A stretch of 64,000 nt of DNA. Origin: JAFMJV01 sp963800275. Its GTDB lineage: Bacteria; Chloroflexota; Limnocylindria; Limnocylindrales; CSP1-4. Both the position numbers and the translations under genes were made by a program. Every line of letters starts with the position of its first letter. The stretch's first letter is position 1. The stretch covers positions 372,001 through 436,000 of the forward strand of contig CAWDAI010000002.1 in the NCBI GenBank assembly GCA_963800275.1, in the 5' to 3' direction. Shown one piece after another: positions 20,292-28,820 of the stretch. The notes under the pieces are model-generated. The model saw nothing but the letters and a program-made list of their open reading frames with translations, had not been told where the DNA came from and made no database searches.

Positions 20292-21196
20292 GCGCTGGAC
20301 CCGCTCGCTGATGCTGTCGCCCCGAGACACAGCGGCTCGACGCGACCGAGCTCGCTGCCGAAGAAGCGGCTGGCGGCAGCACGGAACGTGCCGACGTCGC
20401 CGGTCGTGAGCATGTGGTGGACGCCCGGGGCAGCGTCGGCTGTGCCCAGCGCGTGGACCTCGAGCAGGCTGGCCAGGGCGCTGGCCGTGGCCGTGGCCGA
20501 GTCGATGACCGCGATGCCCTCCCCGGCCAGCGTCCGGATGACCGGTCCCAGCAGCGGATAGTGCGTGCATCCGAGCAGCAAGGTATCGATGCGCGTGTCG
20601 GGCGGCTTGGGGAAGATGAAGGCCGGGTCGTCGGCGGCGGTGCCGTCCGGGGTCTCCGGCCCGTCGAGCAGCGGAGCCAGCGACCGCCGGATGGCGGCCT
20701 CCACGTCCGGGCCCTCCAGCCGGCCCGCCTCCACCAGCGGCACCAGCTCGGGCGTGGCGTGCTCGAAGACCTCGACGAAGGGATCCTCCTCCTTGATGGC
20801 CTCGAAATAGGCGTGGGACCGGACGGTCGCCGGCGTGGCGATGACACCCACGCCGCGCGTCCGCGTCGCCAGCACCGCCGCGGTCGCGCCTGGCCGCACC
20901 ACGCCCAGGATGGGCAGGGCGTAGCGGCGTCGGAGCAGGGGCAGGGCCACGGCTGTGGAGGTGTTGCAGGCGACCACGATGGCCTTCACGTCCCGCCCGG
21001 CCAGCTCATCGAGGCACTCGGTGCTGAAGCGCACGACCTCCTCGTCGGAGCGCGGTCCGTAGGGAGTTCGCGCGTTGTCGCCGAGGTAGATCGTGTCCTC
21101 GGCCGGCAGGCGCCGGGTGACCTCGCGCAGGACGGTGAGACCGCCTACGCCCAAATCGAAGAACCCGATCGGTCGCGAGTCACCGGTCGCGGTCAA
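20288..21196 (-). CDS. murI: Glutamate racemase
   Basis: The 302-residue enzyme makes D-glutamate for peptidoglycan. Both catalytic cysteines are present: VACNTS near residue 76 and GCTHYP near 209. The usual N-terminal motif FDSGVGG reads FDLGVGG, so the conserved serine of the substrate site is replaced by leucine (TTG in place of TCG). The start is TTG 21196, which overlaps the upstream stop as TTGA, mirroring the ATGA overlaps of its neighbours. An insertion around residues 150-195 makes it somewhat longer than typical MurI. Confidence 0.9.
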   Translation of the reverse strand: MTATGDSRPIGFFDLGVGGLTVLREVTRRLPAEDTIYLGDNARTPYGPRSDEEVVRFSTECLDELAGRDVKAIVVACNTSTAVALPLLRRRYALPILGVVRPGATAAVLATRTRGVGVIATPATVRSHAYFEAIKEEDPFVEVFEHATPELVPLVEAGRLEGPDVEAAIRRSLAPLLDGPETPDGTAADDPAFIFPKPPDTRIDTLLLGCTHYPLLGPVIRTLAGEGIAVIDSATATASALASLLEVHALGTADAAPGVHHMLTTGDVGTFRAAASRFFGSELGRVEPLCLGATASASGSSA

Positions 21197-22359
21197 CGTG
21201 CGACGGCGGCGGGCTGCCCTGGGCTGGCGACGGCATCCGGAGCGCTGGTGAGTCGTCCGACCAAGTCGGCGATGGCCTTGCTGGCCCCGGCATTGGGCTG
21301 GGCCAGGACGAAGGGAACGCCTTCGGCCGTGGTGGCCTTGATCAGCTGCTGGTCGTCCGGGACAGCGACGTCCGGCACGCGACCGAGCTCGGCGCCGATC
21401 TGTTCCGGCTTGAGGCCCGGGCTGCCGGCGCGGTTCAGCAGCAGCATCATCTTCTGGGGCGACATGCCGGCGGCGATGAAGGCCTGCCCGGCCAGCCGTG
21501 CCGTCCGTACCGAGTTGCGGTCGGGCGTGATGACGCTGACGATGCTGTCGGCGTCATCGAGGTACGCCAGCGTGGTATCGCTGACCGCGGGCGGCGAGTC
21601 GATGACGACCACGTTGTAGATGCGGCGCAGCAGGGAGATGATCTTCTCCATGTCACGCGCGGTGACCATCTCCGCCTGCTCCACTCGCGGTGGTGCCAGC
21701 AGCAGGTCGATGCCGGAAGGGTCGCGCCAGAGGACCGAGGCGAGGTCGCTCTCGGCGATGCGGTCGGTGGGCAGTTGCAGGATCGAGGGCGCGCTGTCCG
21801 GCACGCGCAGGAGACCGCGCAGGTCGCCGAACTGGAGATCGCCGTCGATGAGCACCACGCGGACCCCGGAGATCTGGCCGAATTGGACCGCGAGGTTGTA
21901 GGCGATGGTCGTGCGGCCGACACCACCCTTGCCCGAGTAGACCACGTACGAGCGGGACATGGCGGTCGGCGACGAGGCCCGGTAGCGAGCGCTCGAACGC
22001 GTCAGTGCGGTCATCAGGTCGTAGCCCGAGAAGGGCATGGGCAGGATCTCGGTGATGCCCATGCCCTCGCCGGTACGGATCGGCTTCTGTGGCACCGTCA
22101 CGATGACGATGGGGATGCGGATCCCGGCCTGGCGCACCTGCTCGGCGACTTCGAGCCCGTTGACCTTGCCCTGCAGGAGCGCGTCGACCATGAGCACGTC
22201 GGGGCGCAGCTCCCGCATCTGGTCGAGTACCGCTCGGCCGTCGGTGATGGTGTCGAGCAGGCGGACCTGCTTCTGACTCTGGAGGAGGTTGCGGATGTAC
22301 TGGGACACCTGCGGGACGTCTTCGACGAGTAGCAGGCGGATCTGGTCGTCGGTAGCCAC
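21193..22359 (-). CDS. CpaE-like protein: receiver domain fused to ParA/MinD ATPase
   Basis: The 388-residue protein has an N-terminal response-regulator receiver-like domain (IRLLLVEDVPQVSQYIRNLL, DVLMVDALLQ) and then a MinD/ParA domain with deviant Walker A YSGKGGVGRTTIAYNLA near residue 140. CpaE/TadZ proteins of this build localise Flp pilus or secretion machinery. No pilus genes are nearby, so the partner is unknown. GTG 22359 is chosen because it lies 6 nt after the -10 box TATAGT. It heads the run CpaE-murI-DUF2342-dehydrogenase-YchF. Confidence 0.85.
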   Translation of the reverse strand: MATDDQIRLLLVEDVPQVSQYIRNLLQSQKQVRLLDTITDGRAVLDQMRELRPDVLMVDALLQGKVNGLEVAEQVRQAGIRIPIVIVTVPQKPIRTGEGMGITEILPMPFSGYDLMTALTRSSARYRASSPTAMSRSYVVYSGKGGVGRTTIAYNLAVQFGQISGVRVVLIDGDLQFGDLRGLLRVPDSAPSILQLPTDRIAESDLASVLWRDPSGIDLLLAPPRVEQAEMVTARDMEKIISLLRRIYNVVVIDSPPAVSDTTLAYLDDADSIVSVITPDRNSVRTARLAGQAFIAAGMSPQKMMLLLNRAGSPGLKPEQIGAELGRVPDVAVPDDQQLIKATTAEGVPFVLAQPNAGASKAIADLVGRLTSAPDAVASPGQPAAVAR

Positions 22360-22365
22360 GGCCGG

Positions 22366-22371
22366 ACTATA
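22366..22371 (-). promoter_or_regulatory. -10 box TATAGT, leaderless start at 22359
   Basis: On the minus strand TATAGT ends 6 nt before GTG 22359. Its inner TAG (22369-22367) is the stop codon of the upstream methyltransferase gene, so one trinucleotide serves both functions. Confidence 0.6.
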
Positions 22372-23149
22372 CCAATCGCGCCTCGAGGATGGCCCGGTGA
22401 CTTCCGGCATCGTAGGGGGTAGATAGATGGTCCCCCCAGACGTAGACCTCAGCGAACCCCGCCTCTGTCGCCAGCTCGGCCAGGTGGCGGGCCGAGAGCA
22501 GGTGCAGGAGGTCGACCTGGGTCACCCGTCCGACAGGGCCGCCGTCGGACGGGGTCCACTCGTAGACCTGGGTCAGCTGCAGCGTCTCCGCCTCGGGTTC
22601 GTAGTCGGCGCTGATGGTCTTGGTCACCTGGTCGCCGGTCTCGGGATCGTCGCGCACCCACTCCAGCAGCAGCCGGCGGTCGAAGCGCCGCAGCTCCGCC
22701 GCGTCGGGGGTGCCGATCTCCACGGCCGCGATACCCCCCGGGCGGAGGTGGTCACGCATCGTGGCCAGGACCGACAGGCGAGCCGCATCATCCTCAGCCA
22801 GGAGGAACGTGTTGACCGCCATGAGGGCCAGTCCGAAGGTGCGCTCGATGCGGAACGTGTGGAAGTCAGCCTGCGCGGTCCGCACGCGGTCGGCATCGAG
22901 TTCGCCGCGTGCGTCATCCCAGGCCGCGGCGGCACGGGCCAGCATGGCCGCGTCCTGGTCCACGCCCAGCACCCGGTGTCCGGCCAGTGCGAGGGGCACG
23001 GCCAGGCGGCCGCTGCCCACGCCCAGCTCGAGCACCGCTCCACCGGCGGCCTGCGCCAGCCGCAGGTAGAGCTCCGCGTCATAGGAGACGTCGAGGAAGT
23101 CGAGGTCGTAGTAGCGGGCCAGGCGCGCACCGCGCTCACCCGGAGTCAT
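22367..23149 (-). CDS. SAM-dependent class I methyltransferase
   Basis: The 260-residue protein starts at ATG 23149 after AGTGAAGG. It has the SAM-binding glycine loop VLELGVGSGRLAVPLALAG near residues 39-57, followed by the acidic GVDQDAAMLARA. The rest fits a Rossmann-fold methyltransferase with an inserted beta-rich segment (DQVTKTISADYEPEAETL), as in many small-molecule methyltransferases. The substrate is unknown. Its stop codon lies inside the promoter of the next gene. Confidence 0.85.
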   Translation of the reverse strand: MTPGERGARLARYYDLDFLDVSYDAELYLRLAQAAGGAVLELGVGSGRLAVPLALAGHRVLGVDQDAAMLARAAAAWDDARGELDADRVRTAQADFHTFRIERTFGLALMAVNTFLLAEDDAARLSVLATMRDHLRPGGIAAVEIGTPDAAELRRFDRRLLLEWVRDDPETGDQVTKTISADYEPEAETLQLTQVYEWTPSDGGPVGRVTQVDLLHLLSARHLAELATEAGFAEVYVWGDHLSTPYDAGSHRAILEARLV

Positions 23150-23234
23150 GCCTTCACTCGGGGACAGGCTGGGGACCCGGGTCTCGGCGACATGCTCATA
23201 CCTCTTGCTGCGGCGGGATCGGCACAGGACCGGG

Positions 23235-23591
23235 CTAGCGTCGCAGGGTGAAGGCAGCCTCGATGACGACCGCCCCCACGACCACGAAGATGACCACGAC
23301 CGGGCTGACCACGTCGATCGCCCGCAGCACGACGAGGATGGAGATGGTGGCCCCGACCAGGAGGCTGCGCCGTCCGCTGGTGGCAAGGCTTCCGGGCGCG
23401 TTGCGGGTTCCGGACCAGAGCAGCGGCCAGAGGGTCAGGGCGACGGCTGACCCGAAGACCGTAGCGCCGAAGAACTGGGCACCGGCGTCTCCCTGTGGCG
23501 AGATGAACGCGAGCACGAAGGCGACGAGGAACCAGGCCGCGATCGCGGCCGCGACGAGGACCATCGTGATCGTGCGTTCCCGGGCTGACAC
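23235..23591 (-). CDS. Small integral membrane protein, four hydrophobic segments
   Basis: The 118-residue product has four hydrophobic stretches (IAAWFLVAFVLAF, GATVFGSAVALTLWPLLW, LLVGATISILVVL, VVVIFVVVGAVVI). I do not recognise the family. GTG 23591 is chosen because it lies 7 nt after a -10 box TACACT; upstream in-frame ATGs at 23618 and 23651 lie before that box. It is located between the methyltransferase and the helicase-nuclease gene, all on the minus strand. Confidence 0.7.
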   Translation of the reverse strand: MSARERTITMVLVAAAIAAWFLVAFVLAFISPQGDAGAQFFGATVFGSAVALTLWPLLWSGTRNAPGSLATSGRRSLLVGATISILVVLRAIDVVSPVVVIFVVVGAVVIEAAFTLRR

Positions 23592-23598
23592 CGGCCGC

Positions 23599-23604
23599 AG
23601 TGTA
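23599..23604 (-). promoter_or_regulatory. -10 box TACACT, leaderless start at 23591
   Basis: The minus-strand TACACT is separated from GTG 23591 by 7 nt, and no ribosome-binding sequence is present between them. Confidence 0.55.
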
Positions 23605-23614
23605 GCCCGGCCGC

Positions 23615-26600
23615 TCATGTCGCAGCGGGGCACACGCGCCGGAATGGGCACCAGTCGCAGGCCGGGTAGCCAGGCGTGGCCTCGAAGTCGCCGGCGCGGA
23701 TGCCGGCGGTGGCCCGGGTCAGCTTGCGCTGCGCACCCTCGAGCTTGCGCGCAGTCGGTGTCACTCGGCCCACGACGTCCCCTTCCAGGAAGTGGAGCTC
23801 CACCGCGGCAGGGGCCTGCCCATGCTCGGCCTCCCAGGCCAGGGCGTACAGCTGCAGCTGGAGGGAGTCGCGCGCTCGCTGTCGCGCCCGCGCCGGGTCA
23901 CGCACATCGCCGGACTTGTAGTCGGTGATGACCACACCCTCCGGCGTCTCGCGTACCACGTCGTACCGACCCCGGATCCGGTCGTCGCCGATGCGCACCG
24001 AGAAGGGCTGCTCGACCGCCACGATCCGGTCCTCGTCGCCGGTGGCCCGAGCGGCGAACCGGTCGAGTGCCGTTCGCCCAGCTCGCAGGCGGGCGGTCTC
24101 GTGCTCCTGGGAGAGGAACCCCTCGCTCTGCCAGTGGGCCTCGAGCGTCTCACGGAGCAACTCCAGCGGCATCGGCTCCCCACGCAGTCGACGGATGTTG
24201 CCCGCAGCGACGGCCTGGTGGATGGCGTTGCCGAAGACGAGGGCGTGGTGTGGTGGTGTCGGCACCCGAACCTGGTGGCGCAGCCGATATTTCAAGGGAC
24301 AGGAGAGGTAGTCATCGACCTGGCTGAAGCTCACGACGAGCGGGCCGGTACGCTGGTCGCGGCCCTCACTCGCGATCGGTGCCTCTGCGGGAGACAGCGG
24401 CACGAGCCCGGCATCGGTCTCGGGGGGCTCTGCGTCGACCTCGCGACCGAGCGCTTCAGCCAGGAACGGCGAGGGCCGCCGGGCCCGGCCGCCAGGACGC
24501 GAGCGAACGGCGTGGCTCATCAGCAGCTCGTCGCGCGCACGGGTCATGGCCACATAGAAGAGGCGCCGTTCCTCGACCCGTTGCTCGTCGGGATCATCCG
24601 CGGCAGCGTGTCCCACGAGCGCGACCGGCAGGCTGAGCGTGTCCCGACGGGCGCGCACCGGGAACCGGCCTTCGGCGGCGCCGGCCACGTAGACCAGGGG
24701 GAACTCGAGCCCCTTGGCCTGGTGCACCGTGAGCACCGCGACGCGGCCCTGGAGATCGTCGGCATCCGGTGCCACCGGGTCCTCGCCGGCATCGAGGAGG
24801 GCGCGAAGCGTCGGCGCCACCGAGCTGATGCGCGGGTCGGCCACGAGCTCCGCCTGCTCCTGGACCAGCTCGAAGAGTCGGGCGATGCGGCGCAGCGGGC
24901 CGTCGTCACCGGTCTCGGCGCGCGCGATGAGCCCCTTCAGCCAGCCACTTCTCCCCAGGTGCTCGTAGAGCACGCGTGGAGCCGGTTCTACGTGCGCCAG
25001 GTCGAGCGACGCCCGGATGTCGGCCACGGCTCGCTCCAGTGCTCGGCGCGAGGCCGTCTCGATCCGAAGCAGACCCGGCTGCTCCACCAGCTCCGTGGCC
25101 ACGGCCCACAGGCTGCGACGGCGTCGAGTGGCCAGCTCACAGATGGCCGTCAGGTCCTCGCCGCCGAGTCCGTAGGGTGCCGCGGTGAGCACGCCGTAGA
25201 GGTCCTCTGACGTCTGCGGGGCGGCGATGCAGCGAAGCAGGCTGAGCACTTCCCGGACCTCCGGATGCGAGAGGAGCCCCGAGGTGCCCGAGAAGCGGTG
25301 CGGGATGCCCGACGCCGCGAGGCTGGCGAGGATCGGCCCGGCGTCGGCGTTGGTCCGCACGAGCACGGCGATCGCATCCGCCGGCGTCTTGCGCTGCAGG
25401 CGCCTGCGGATGTCCGCGGCGATGCCATCCGCCTCGTCCGAGGCCGTGCCGTAGACCTGGTGGCGGACCGGCGCCGGGCGGCGCGAGCGGCGGACGGCGG
25501 TGAGCGTCTTGTCCAGACCACGCCTGGTCTCGAGTCGGTCGGGGTCGTTGTGCCGGATGAGGCGGCGCGCACCGTCCAGGATCGGACGACGTGACCGGTA
25601 GTTGCGGCGGAGGACCACATCCTTGACGGGGCCGTAGTCTGCCTCGAGCTCCGCCAAGCCCTGGGCCACTGCTCCCCGAAACGAGTAGATGGCCTGGTCA
25701 TCATCGCCCACGAAGGTGACGTTGCCGCCGTGGCCGACGAGATCGCGGACCAGGCGCAGCTGCTGCGGATTGGCGTCCTGGGCCTCGTCCACCACGACAT
25801 AGCGGAAGCGACGGCGAAGGGACATGCGCACCAGGGCACGCTCCTCGAGCAGTCGCACCGCCTCCACCACCTGGTCTCCGTGGTCCACGAGGGAGTGCTC
25901 CACGAGCAGTCGCTGATACGCCTCGTACGCTCGGGCCAGCTCCGCATTGGCCGCAGCCTCATCGAGCAGCCCGGCGATGACCTCGCTCGCGCCGTCGTCC
26001 TCGCCTGAGGTGGGGGCGAGCGCAGCGCGGGCACCGGCGTCAAGCATGCGCGCATACCCAGCGAGGTCAGCGGGGCTGATGCCCTCTTCCTTGGCCCGAC
26101 CGAACAGATCGACGAGGGCGCCCACGAAGCGGGTGGGGTCGCCCAGCGGCAGATAGCGCTCGAGCCCGAGCTCGAAGATGTTGTCGCGCAGCAGCACGAC
26201 AGCCTGTGCCCGGCCGATGACGCGGGGATCGCCGGGACGGCCGACCTCGTGGCCGTACACGCGCAGGAGCCAGTCGCCGAAGGCGTGGAAGGTGTGGATG
26301 GCCGTGTCCGTCTGGCCGTACGGGACCAGCAGATCCACCCGCTGCTGCATCTCCGCCGCCGCCCGCTCGGTGAAGGTGAGGGCGAGGATCTGCGAGGGGC
26401 GGGCGCGCTTGCTCGCGACGAGCCAGGCCACGCGTCGGGTGATGACCTCGGTCTTGCCCGTGCCGGGACCGGCCAGCACCAGGAGTGGCCCTTCCTTGTG
26501 CGTGACCGCCTGACGCTGGCGGCGGTCCAGCCCCTTGAGCAACTGCCGGACACGGTCGATGGGCACGGGCAGCGCCGGCTCATCCGCCAAGAGGGCGGTG

Positions 26601-26677
26601 GAGCTGGTCGGGCCCTGTGGCTGGAAGGCTGTCATCGGGCCCATCGTCGATGGCGCGGATGACAGCTCGCCTGTCAC
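23615..26677 (-). CDS. UvrD/PcrA-type ATP-dependent helicase with C-terminal PD-(D/E)XK nuclease and Fe-S-type cysteines
   Basis: The 1020-residue protein starts at GTG 26677, overlapping the upstream stop (GTGA). Helicase motif I is LAGPGTGKTEV near residue 69, motif II VVDEAQDANPQQL near 295, and later motifs include VLTVHQAKGLEFPLVYV. The last 260 residues are a RecB-type nuclease: RGRYDVV and VVITDYKSGD carry the acidic-lysine core. One cysteine in SCPLKYR and three in CDWCPFRRVC have the spacing of an AddB/AdnA iron-sulfur nuclease. It probably processes DNA ends for recombination; the fused layout resembles one subunit of AdnAB or AddAB. Confidence 0.9.
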   Translation of the reverse strand: MTGELSSAPSTMGPMTAFQPQGPTSSTALLADEPALPVPIDRVRQLLKGLDRRQRQAVTHKEGPLLVLAGPGTGKTEVITRRVAWLVASKRARPSQILALTFTERAAAEMQQRVDLLVPYGQTDTAIHTFHAFGDWLLRVYGHEVGRPGDPRVIGRAQAVVLLRDNIFELGLERYLPLGDPTRFVGALVDLFGRAKEEGISPADLAGYARMLDAGARAALAPTSGEDDGASEVIAGLLDEAAANAELARAYEAYQRLLVEHSLVDHGDQVVEAVRLLEERALVRMSLRRRFRYVVVDEAQDANPQQLRLVRDLVGHGGNVTFVGDDDQAIYSFRGAVAQGLAELEADYGPVKDVVLRRNYRSRRPILDGARRLIRHNDPDRLETRRGLDKTLTAVRRSRRPAPVRHQVYGTASDEADGIAADIRRRLQRKTPADAIAVLVRTNADAGPILASLAASGIPHRFSGTSGLLSHPEVREVLSLLRCIAAPQTSEDLYGVLTAAPYGLGGEDLTAICELATRRRRSLWAVATELVEQPGLLRIETASRRALERAVADIRASLDLAHVEPAPRVLYEHLGRSGWLKGLIARAETGDDGPLRRIARLFELVQEQAELVADPRISSVAPTLRALLDAGEDPVAPDADDLQGRVAVLTVHQAKGLEFPLVYVAGAAEGRFPVRARRDTLSLPVALVGHAAADDPDEQRVEERRLFYVAMTRARDELLMSHAVRSRPGGRARRPSPFLAEALGREVDAEPPETDAGLVPLSPAEAPIASEGRDQRTGPLVVSFSQVDDYLSCPLKYRLRHQVRVPTPPHHALVFGNAIHQAVAAGNIRRLRGEPMPLELLRETLEAHWQSEGFLSQEHETARLRAGRTALDRFAARATGDEDRIVAVEQPFSVRIGDDRIRGRYDVVRETPEGVVITDYKSGDVRDPARARQRARDSLQLQLYALAWEAEHGQAPAAVELHFLEGDVVGRVTPTARKLEGAQRKLTRATAGIRAGDFEATPGYPACDWCPFRRVCPAAT

Positions 26678-27159
26678 GCGATCGGCGTGATGCCCGCATC
26701 CTGGAGCGCCCGCGTCTCCTCGGCCGAGAGCGGCGCGTCGGCGACGCCGCGTCGGATGGCTTTCAGGTACACCCGCGTGGTCGGCCGGGAGTGCAGGCTG
26801 GTGAGCACGATACCGTCGCCATCGTCATCGACGAGCGCCAGCGCGAATGACTGCGCACCGCCGGTGTCCTCGAACGCGTCGAAGCGGACGAGCCCGATAC
26901 GCGAGATGGCGGCCGTACCGCGGGCGACCTGCGTGCTCGCGACCCGTGTCGTGTCGAGACCACCCGCGGCCAGGGCATCCACGTCAGCCTGCAAGGCGTC
27001 CAGCCGTCGCGCCAGCTGCGAGAGGTGTCGTTCGAGCTCCGCGGCACGGGAGACTTGCGGTGCCGGCCCGCTCTCGCGATCCGTCCGCCAGACATAGACC
27101 AGCGAGACGACCGCGATCACCAGAGCGATGACCGCCAGCAGCAGCGCCAAGCCCTCCAT
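26674..27159 (-). CDS. DUF4446 family membrane-anchored protein
   Basis: The 161-residue protein has one N-terminal membrane anchor (residues 4-24), a short coiled coil (ELERHLSQLARRLDALQADV) and the DUF4446 domain with GLVRFDAFEDTGG and FALALVDDDGDGIVL. The family has no known function and is often near chromosome-partition or sporulation genes. ATG 27159 lies 6 nt after a -10 box, so the mRNA is probably leaderless. It is translationally coupled to the helicase-nuclease by the GTGA overlap. Confidence 0.8.
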   Translation of the reverse strand: MEGLALLLAVIALVIAVVSLVYVWRTDRESGPAPQVSRAAELERHLSQLARRLDALQADVDALAAGGLDTTRVASTQVARGTAAISRIGLVRFDAFEDTGGAQSFALALVDDDGDGIVLTSLHSRPTTRVYLKAIRRGVADAPLSAEETRALQDAGITPIA

Positions 27160-27165
27160 GCGCCG

Positions 27166-27171
27166 ATCGTA
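27166..27171 (-). promoter_or_regulatory. -10 box TACGAT, leaderless start at 27159
   Basis: The minus-strand TACGAT ends 6 nt before ATG 27159. It would drive the DUF4446 and helicase-nuclease pair. Confidence 0.55.
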
Positions 27172-27208
27172 GCAGCGACGATCGGGGGCCAGCAGGCCAA
27201 GCCGGTGC

Positions 27209-27214
27209 TATCCT
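27209..27214 (+). promoter_or_regulatory. -10 box TATCCT upstream of 27250
   Basis: TATCCT is followed by a leader of about 29 nt with the ribosome-binding sequence GAGGAG before GTG 27250. It is divergent from the DUF4446 promoter 38 bp away. Confidence 0.45.
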
Positions 27215-27249
27215 CGATCCGGTTCGAGCAGACATCACGAGGAGTTCAC

Positions 27250-27669
27250 GTGGCCAAGCGCGTTCGCAGTCGCGGCAGCTACCGACCGGGTGGGCAAGGT
27301 CCCAGCCGCACCAAGACGACCGCGCCTGGCGCCAGCGATGCGGCCAGTGACGCCATCGTCGACGACGTCGCCTATGACGAGGTCGAGGTGGACGAGATCG
27401 CTGCTGCCGCCGTGGCCTCGGCGACCCCCGCACAGCCGGCCGCGACCCCCGCACAGCCGGCCGCGACCACCGCGGGCCGGCGAGCGTCACGCCGTGAGCG
27501 TCGCCGCCCCCGGGGACGGACCGACGAGCTCGCAGCGCGCGCGACCGCGGAGAGCAGCTGGGTACAGGACGACCTTCGACGTATCGGCGTCATCACGGTG
27601 ATCCTGGTCGTGGCCCTCGTCGTGGCCTGGGTCGTCTTCGGCTACCTGGACGTCCTCGGCCTCTACTAG
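27250..27669 (+). CDS. Hypothetical basic protein with C-terminal membrane segment
   Basis: GTG 27250 follows GAGGAG. The 139-residue protein begins with a basic segment (AKRVRSRGSYRPGG), has a low-complexity middle with the repeat ATPAQPAATPAQPA, a second Arg-rich stretch (RRASRRERRRPRGR) and one C-terminal membrane helix (VITVILVVALVVAWVVFGYL). This is a tail-anchored topology. I do not recognise a family. It is divergent from the DUF4446 gene. Confidence 0.65.
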   Translation: MAKRVRSRGSYRPGGQGPSRTKTTAPGASDAASDAIVDDVAYDEVEVDEIAAAAVASATPAQPAATPAQPAATTAGRRASRRERRRPRGRTDELAARATAESSWVQDDLRRIGVITVILVVALVVAWVVFGYLDVLGLY

Positions 27670-27697
27670 GGCCGGCCGCAGCCTTCGAACGTGAGGG

Positions 27698-27967
27698 CTA
27701 GCGGGCCGCCTGGGCCTCGCGGGTCCGCCACCAGGCCCAGGCGCCGAGCACGATGATCGCGCCCACGGTCGAGCCGACGAGGCCGCTGATGGAGATCTCG
27801 AAGTCGCCGTTGAAGACGAGGTTCATGAGGATCCCGCCGACGAACGAGCCGATGATGCCGGCCACGAACAGTTCCCACGGCTGGAAGTTCGCGCGCTTGC
27901 CGACGACGAGGTTGGCGATGAAGCCGGCGACGAGCGGGATGAGTACCAGGGCGAAGATCAGGAACAC
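27698..27967 (-). CDS. GlsB/YeaQ/YmgE family small membrane protein
   Basis: The 89-residue protein starts at GTG 27967 after GGAG. It has three hydrophobic segments rich in glycine, with the family pattern GIIGSFVGGILMN and GLVGSTVGAIIVL. The family is linked to general stress responses in several phyla, with unknown biochemical function. The gene is alone on its strand. Confidence 0.8.
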   Translation of the reverse strand: MFLIFALVLIPLVAGFIANLVVGKRANFQPWELFVAGIIGSFVGGILMNLVFNGDFEISISGLVGSTVGAIIVLGAWAWWRTREAQAAR

Positions 27968-28008
27968 GGGCGGACTCCAAGCTGGGAAGCGAATGTTGAC
28001 AGCGACAG

Positions 28009-28014
28009 AGTCTA
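28009..28014 (-). promoter_or_regulatory. -10 box TAGACT for the GlsB-like gene
   Basis: The minus-strand TAGACT lies 41 bp before GTG 27967, giving a leader of about 34 nt with a ribosome-binding site. The hexamer is identical to those used at 30409 and 54523. Confidence 0.4.
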
Positions 28015-28149
28015 CTCCGTAGAAGGCCTCACCAGATCGCCTCTGGCGTGCCCGCTTCCAGGTCGGCTCCGGTCGACGGGATGGACGTTCGCCCCGCGGT
28101 CCGGGATACTGGCTGCAGTGCCGATGGCGAAGGGAGGTGGCACAAGGCC

Positions 28150-28602
28150 GTGGATCGATCCCTCTGGCTCTCGCTCATGGCCGTGGGCCTGGCCATCGGC
28201 GTGCTCGTGTCACTGCGGGCAGTCGATGATGCATCAAGCTACATCCTGGGCCACGAGCTGGCTTCGGAGATCGCTTCGCTTGGGGGCGAACCTTCGAGCC
28301 GGGACCTGATGACCCGGACCACCGAGTCGGCCGGCTGCCTCTACGGCTTCCGGCCGCCGCTGGCCACCTGTTGGTACGCCTGGGCGCACCCCGAGCGCCC
28401 GGAGTACCTGGCACTCATCGCCGAGCGTGTCCAGGCAGACTCCGGAGGCTCGGCCCTGGCCCATCTCCTCATCGCCCTGCCCTTCTGGGCCCTCGCCGTC
28501 TTCAGCCTGTGGAAGGCGACCCGGCGCCGGCCGCCCTACCGGCCCAGCCTGGAGCGGACGCGCACGGATCCCGCGCGGCAAGCAGGACGCTCGCTGCTCT
28601 AG
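28150..28602 (+). CDS. Hypothetical two-helix membrane protein
   Basis: GTG 28150 is chosen because GGGAGG lies 12 nt upstream and it directly precedes the first membrane helix. The 150-residue product has two hydrophobic helices (LWLSLMAVGLAIGVLVSL and LLIALPFWALAVFSLW) flanking an extracytoplasmic region of about 90 residues with two cysteines (GCLYGF and TCWYAW). The cytoplasmic tail is Arg-rich. No family is recognised. Confidence 0.6.
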   Translation: MDRSLWLSLMAVGLAIGVLVSLRAVDDASSYILGHELASEIASLGGEPSSRDLMTRTTESAGCLYGFRPPLATCWYAWAHPERPEYLALIAERVQADSGGSALAHLLIALPFWALAVFSLWKATRRRPPYRPSLERTRTDPARQAGRSLL

Positions 28603-28610
28603 CTGACGGA

Positions 28611-28820
28611 TCAGCGACCGGAGACGCTGATGTCCTCGTCGTCCGCCGCGCGCCTGTCGTCGGTACCGGCTCGACCGTCGAGCCAGGTGCTGACCAGCAG
28701 CACGGCCAGGGTGATGACGAAGCCGGCCGCTCCCCCTACCACCAGGCCGTCGACCACCAACCATCCGATGAGGGCCCCGGCGACGGTGCCCCCCACGAGC
28801 CATAGGATGCCCATCGGCAT
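28611..28820 (-). CDS. Hypothetical small membrane protein
   Basis: The 69-residue protein starts at ATG 28820 after GGAGGAAGG. It has two hydrophobic helices (GTVAGALIGWLVVDGLVVG and GFVITLAVLLVSTWL) and an acidic C-terminal tail. No family is recognised. It converges on the previous gene with an 8-bp gap. Confidence 0.6.
   Translation of the reverse strand: MPMGILWLVGGTVAGALIGWLVVDGLVVGGAAGFVITLAVLLVSTWLDGRAGTDDRRAADDEDISVSGR

Noticed and set aside
28118..28309. GTG at 28118 placed 7 nt after GATACT, as in the leaderless pattern
   Set aside because: It is out of frame with the hydrophobic protein at 28150-28602 and opens a short Trp/Ser/Arg-rich frame without support.
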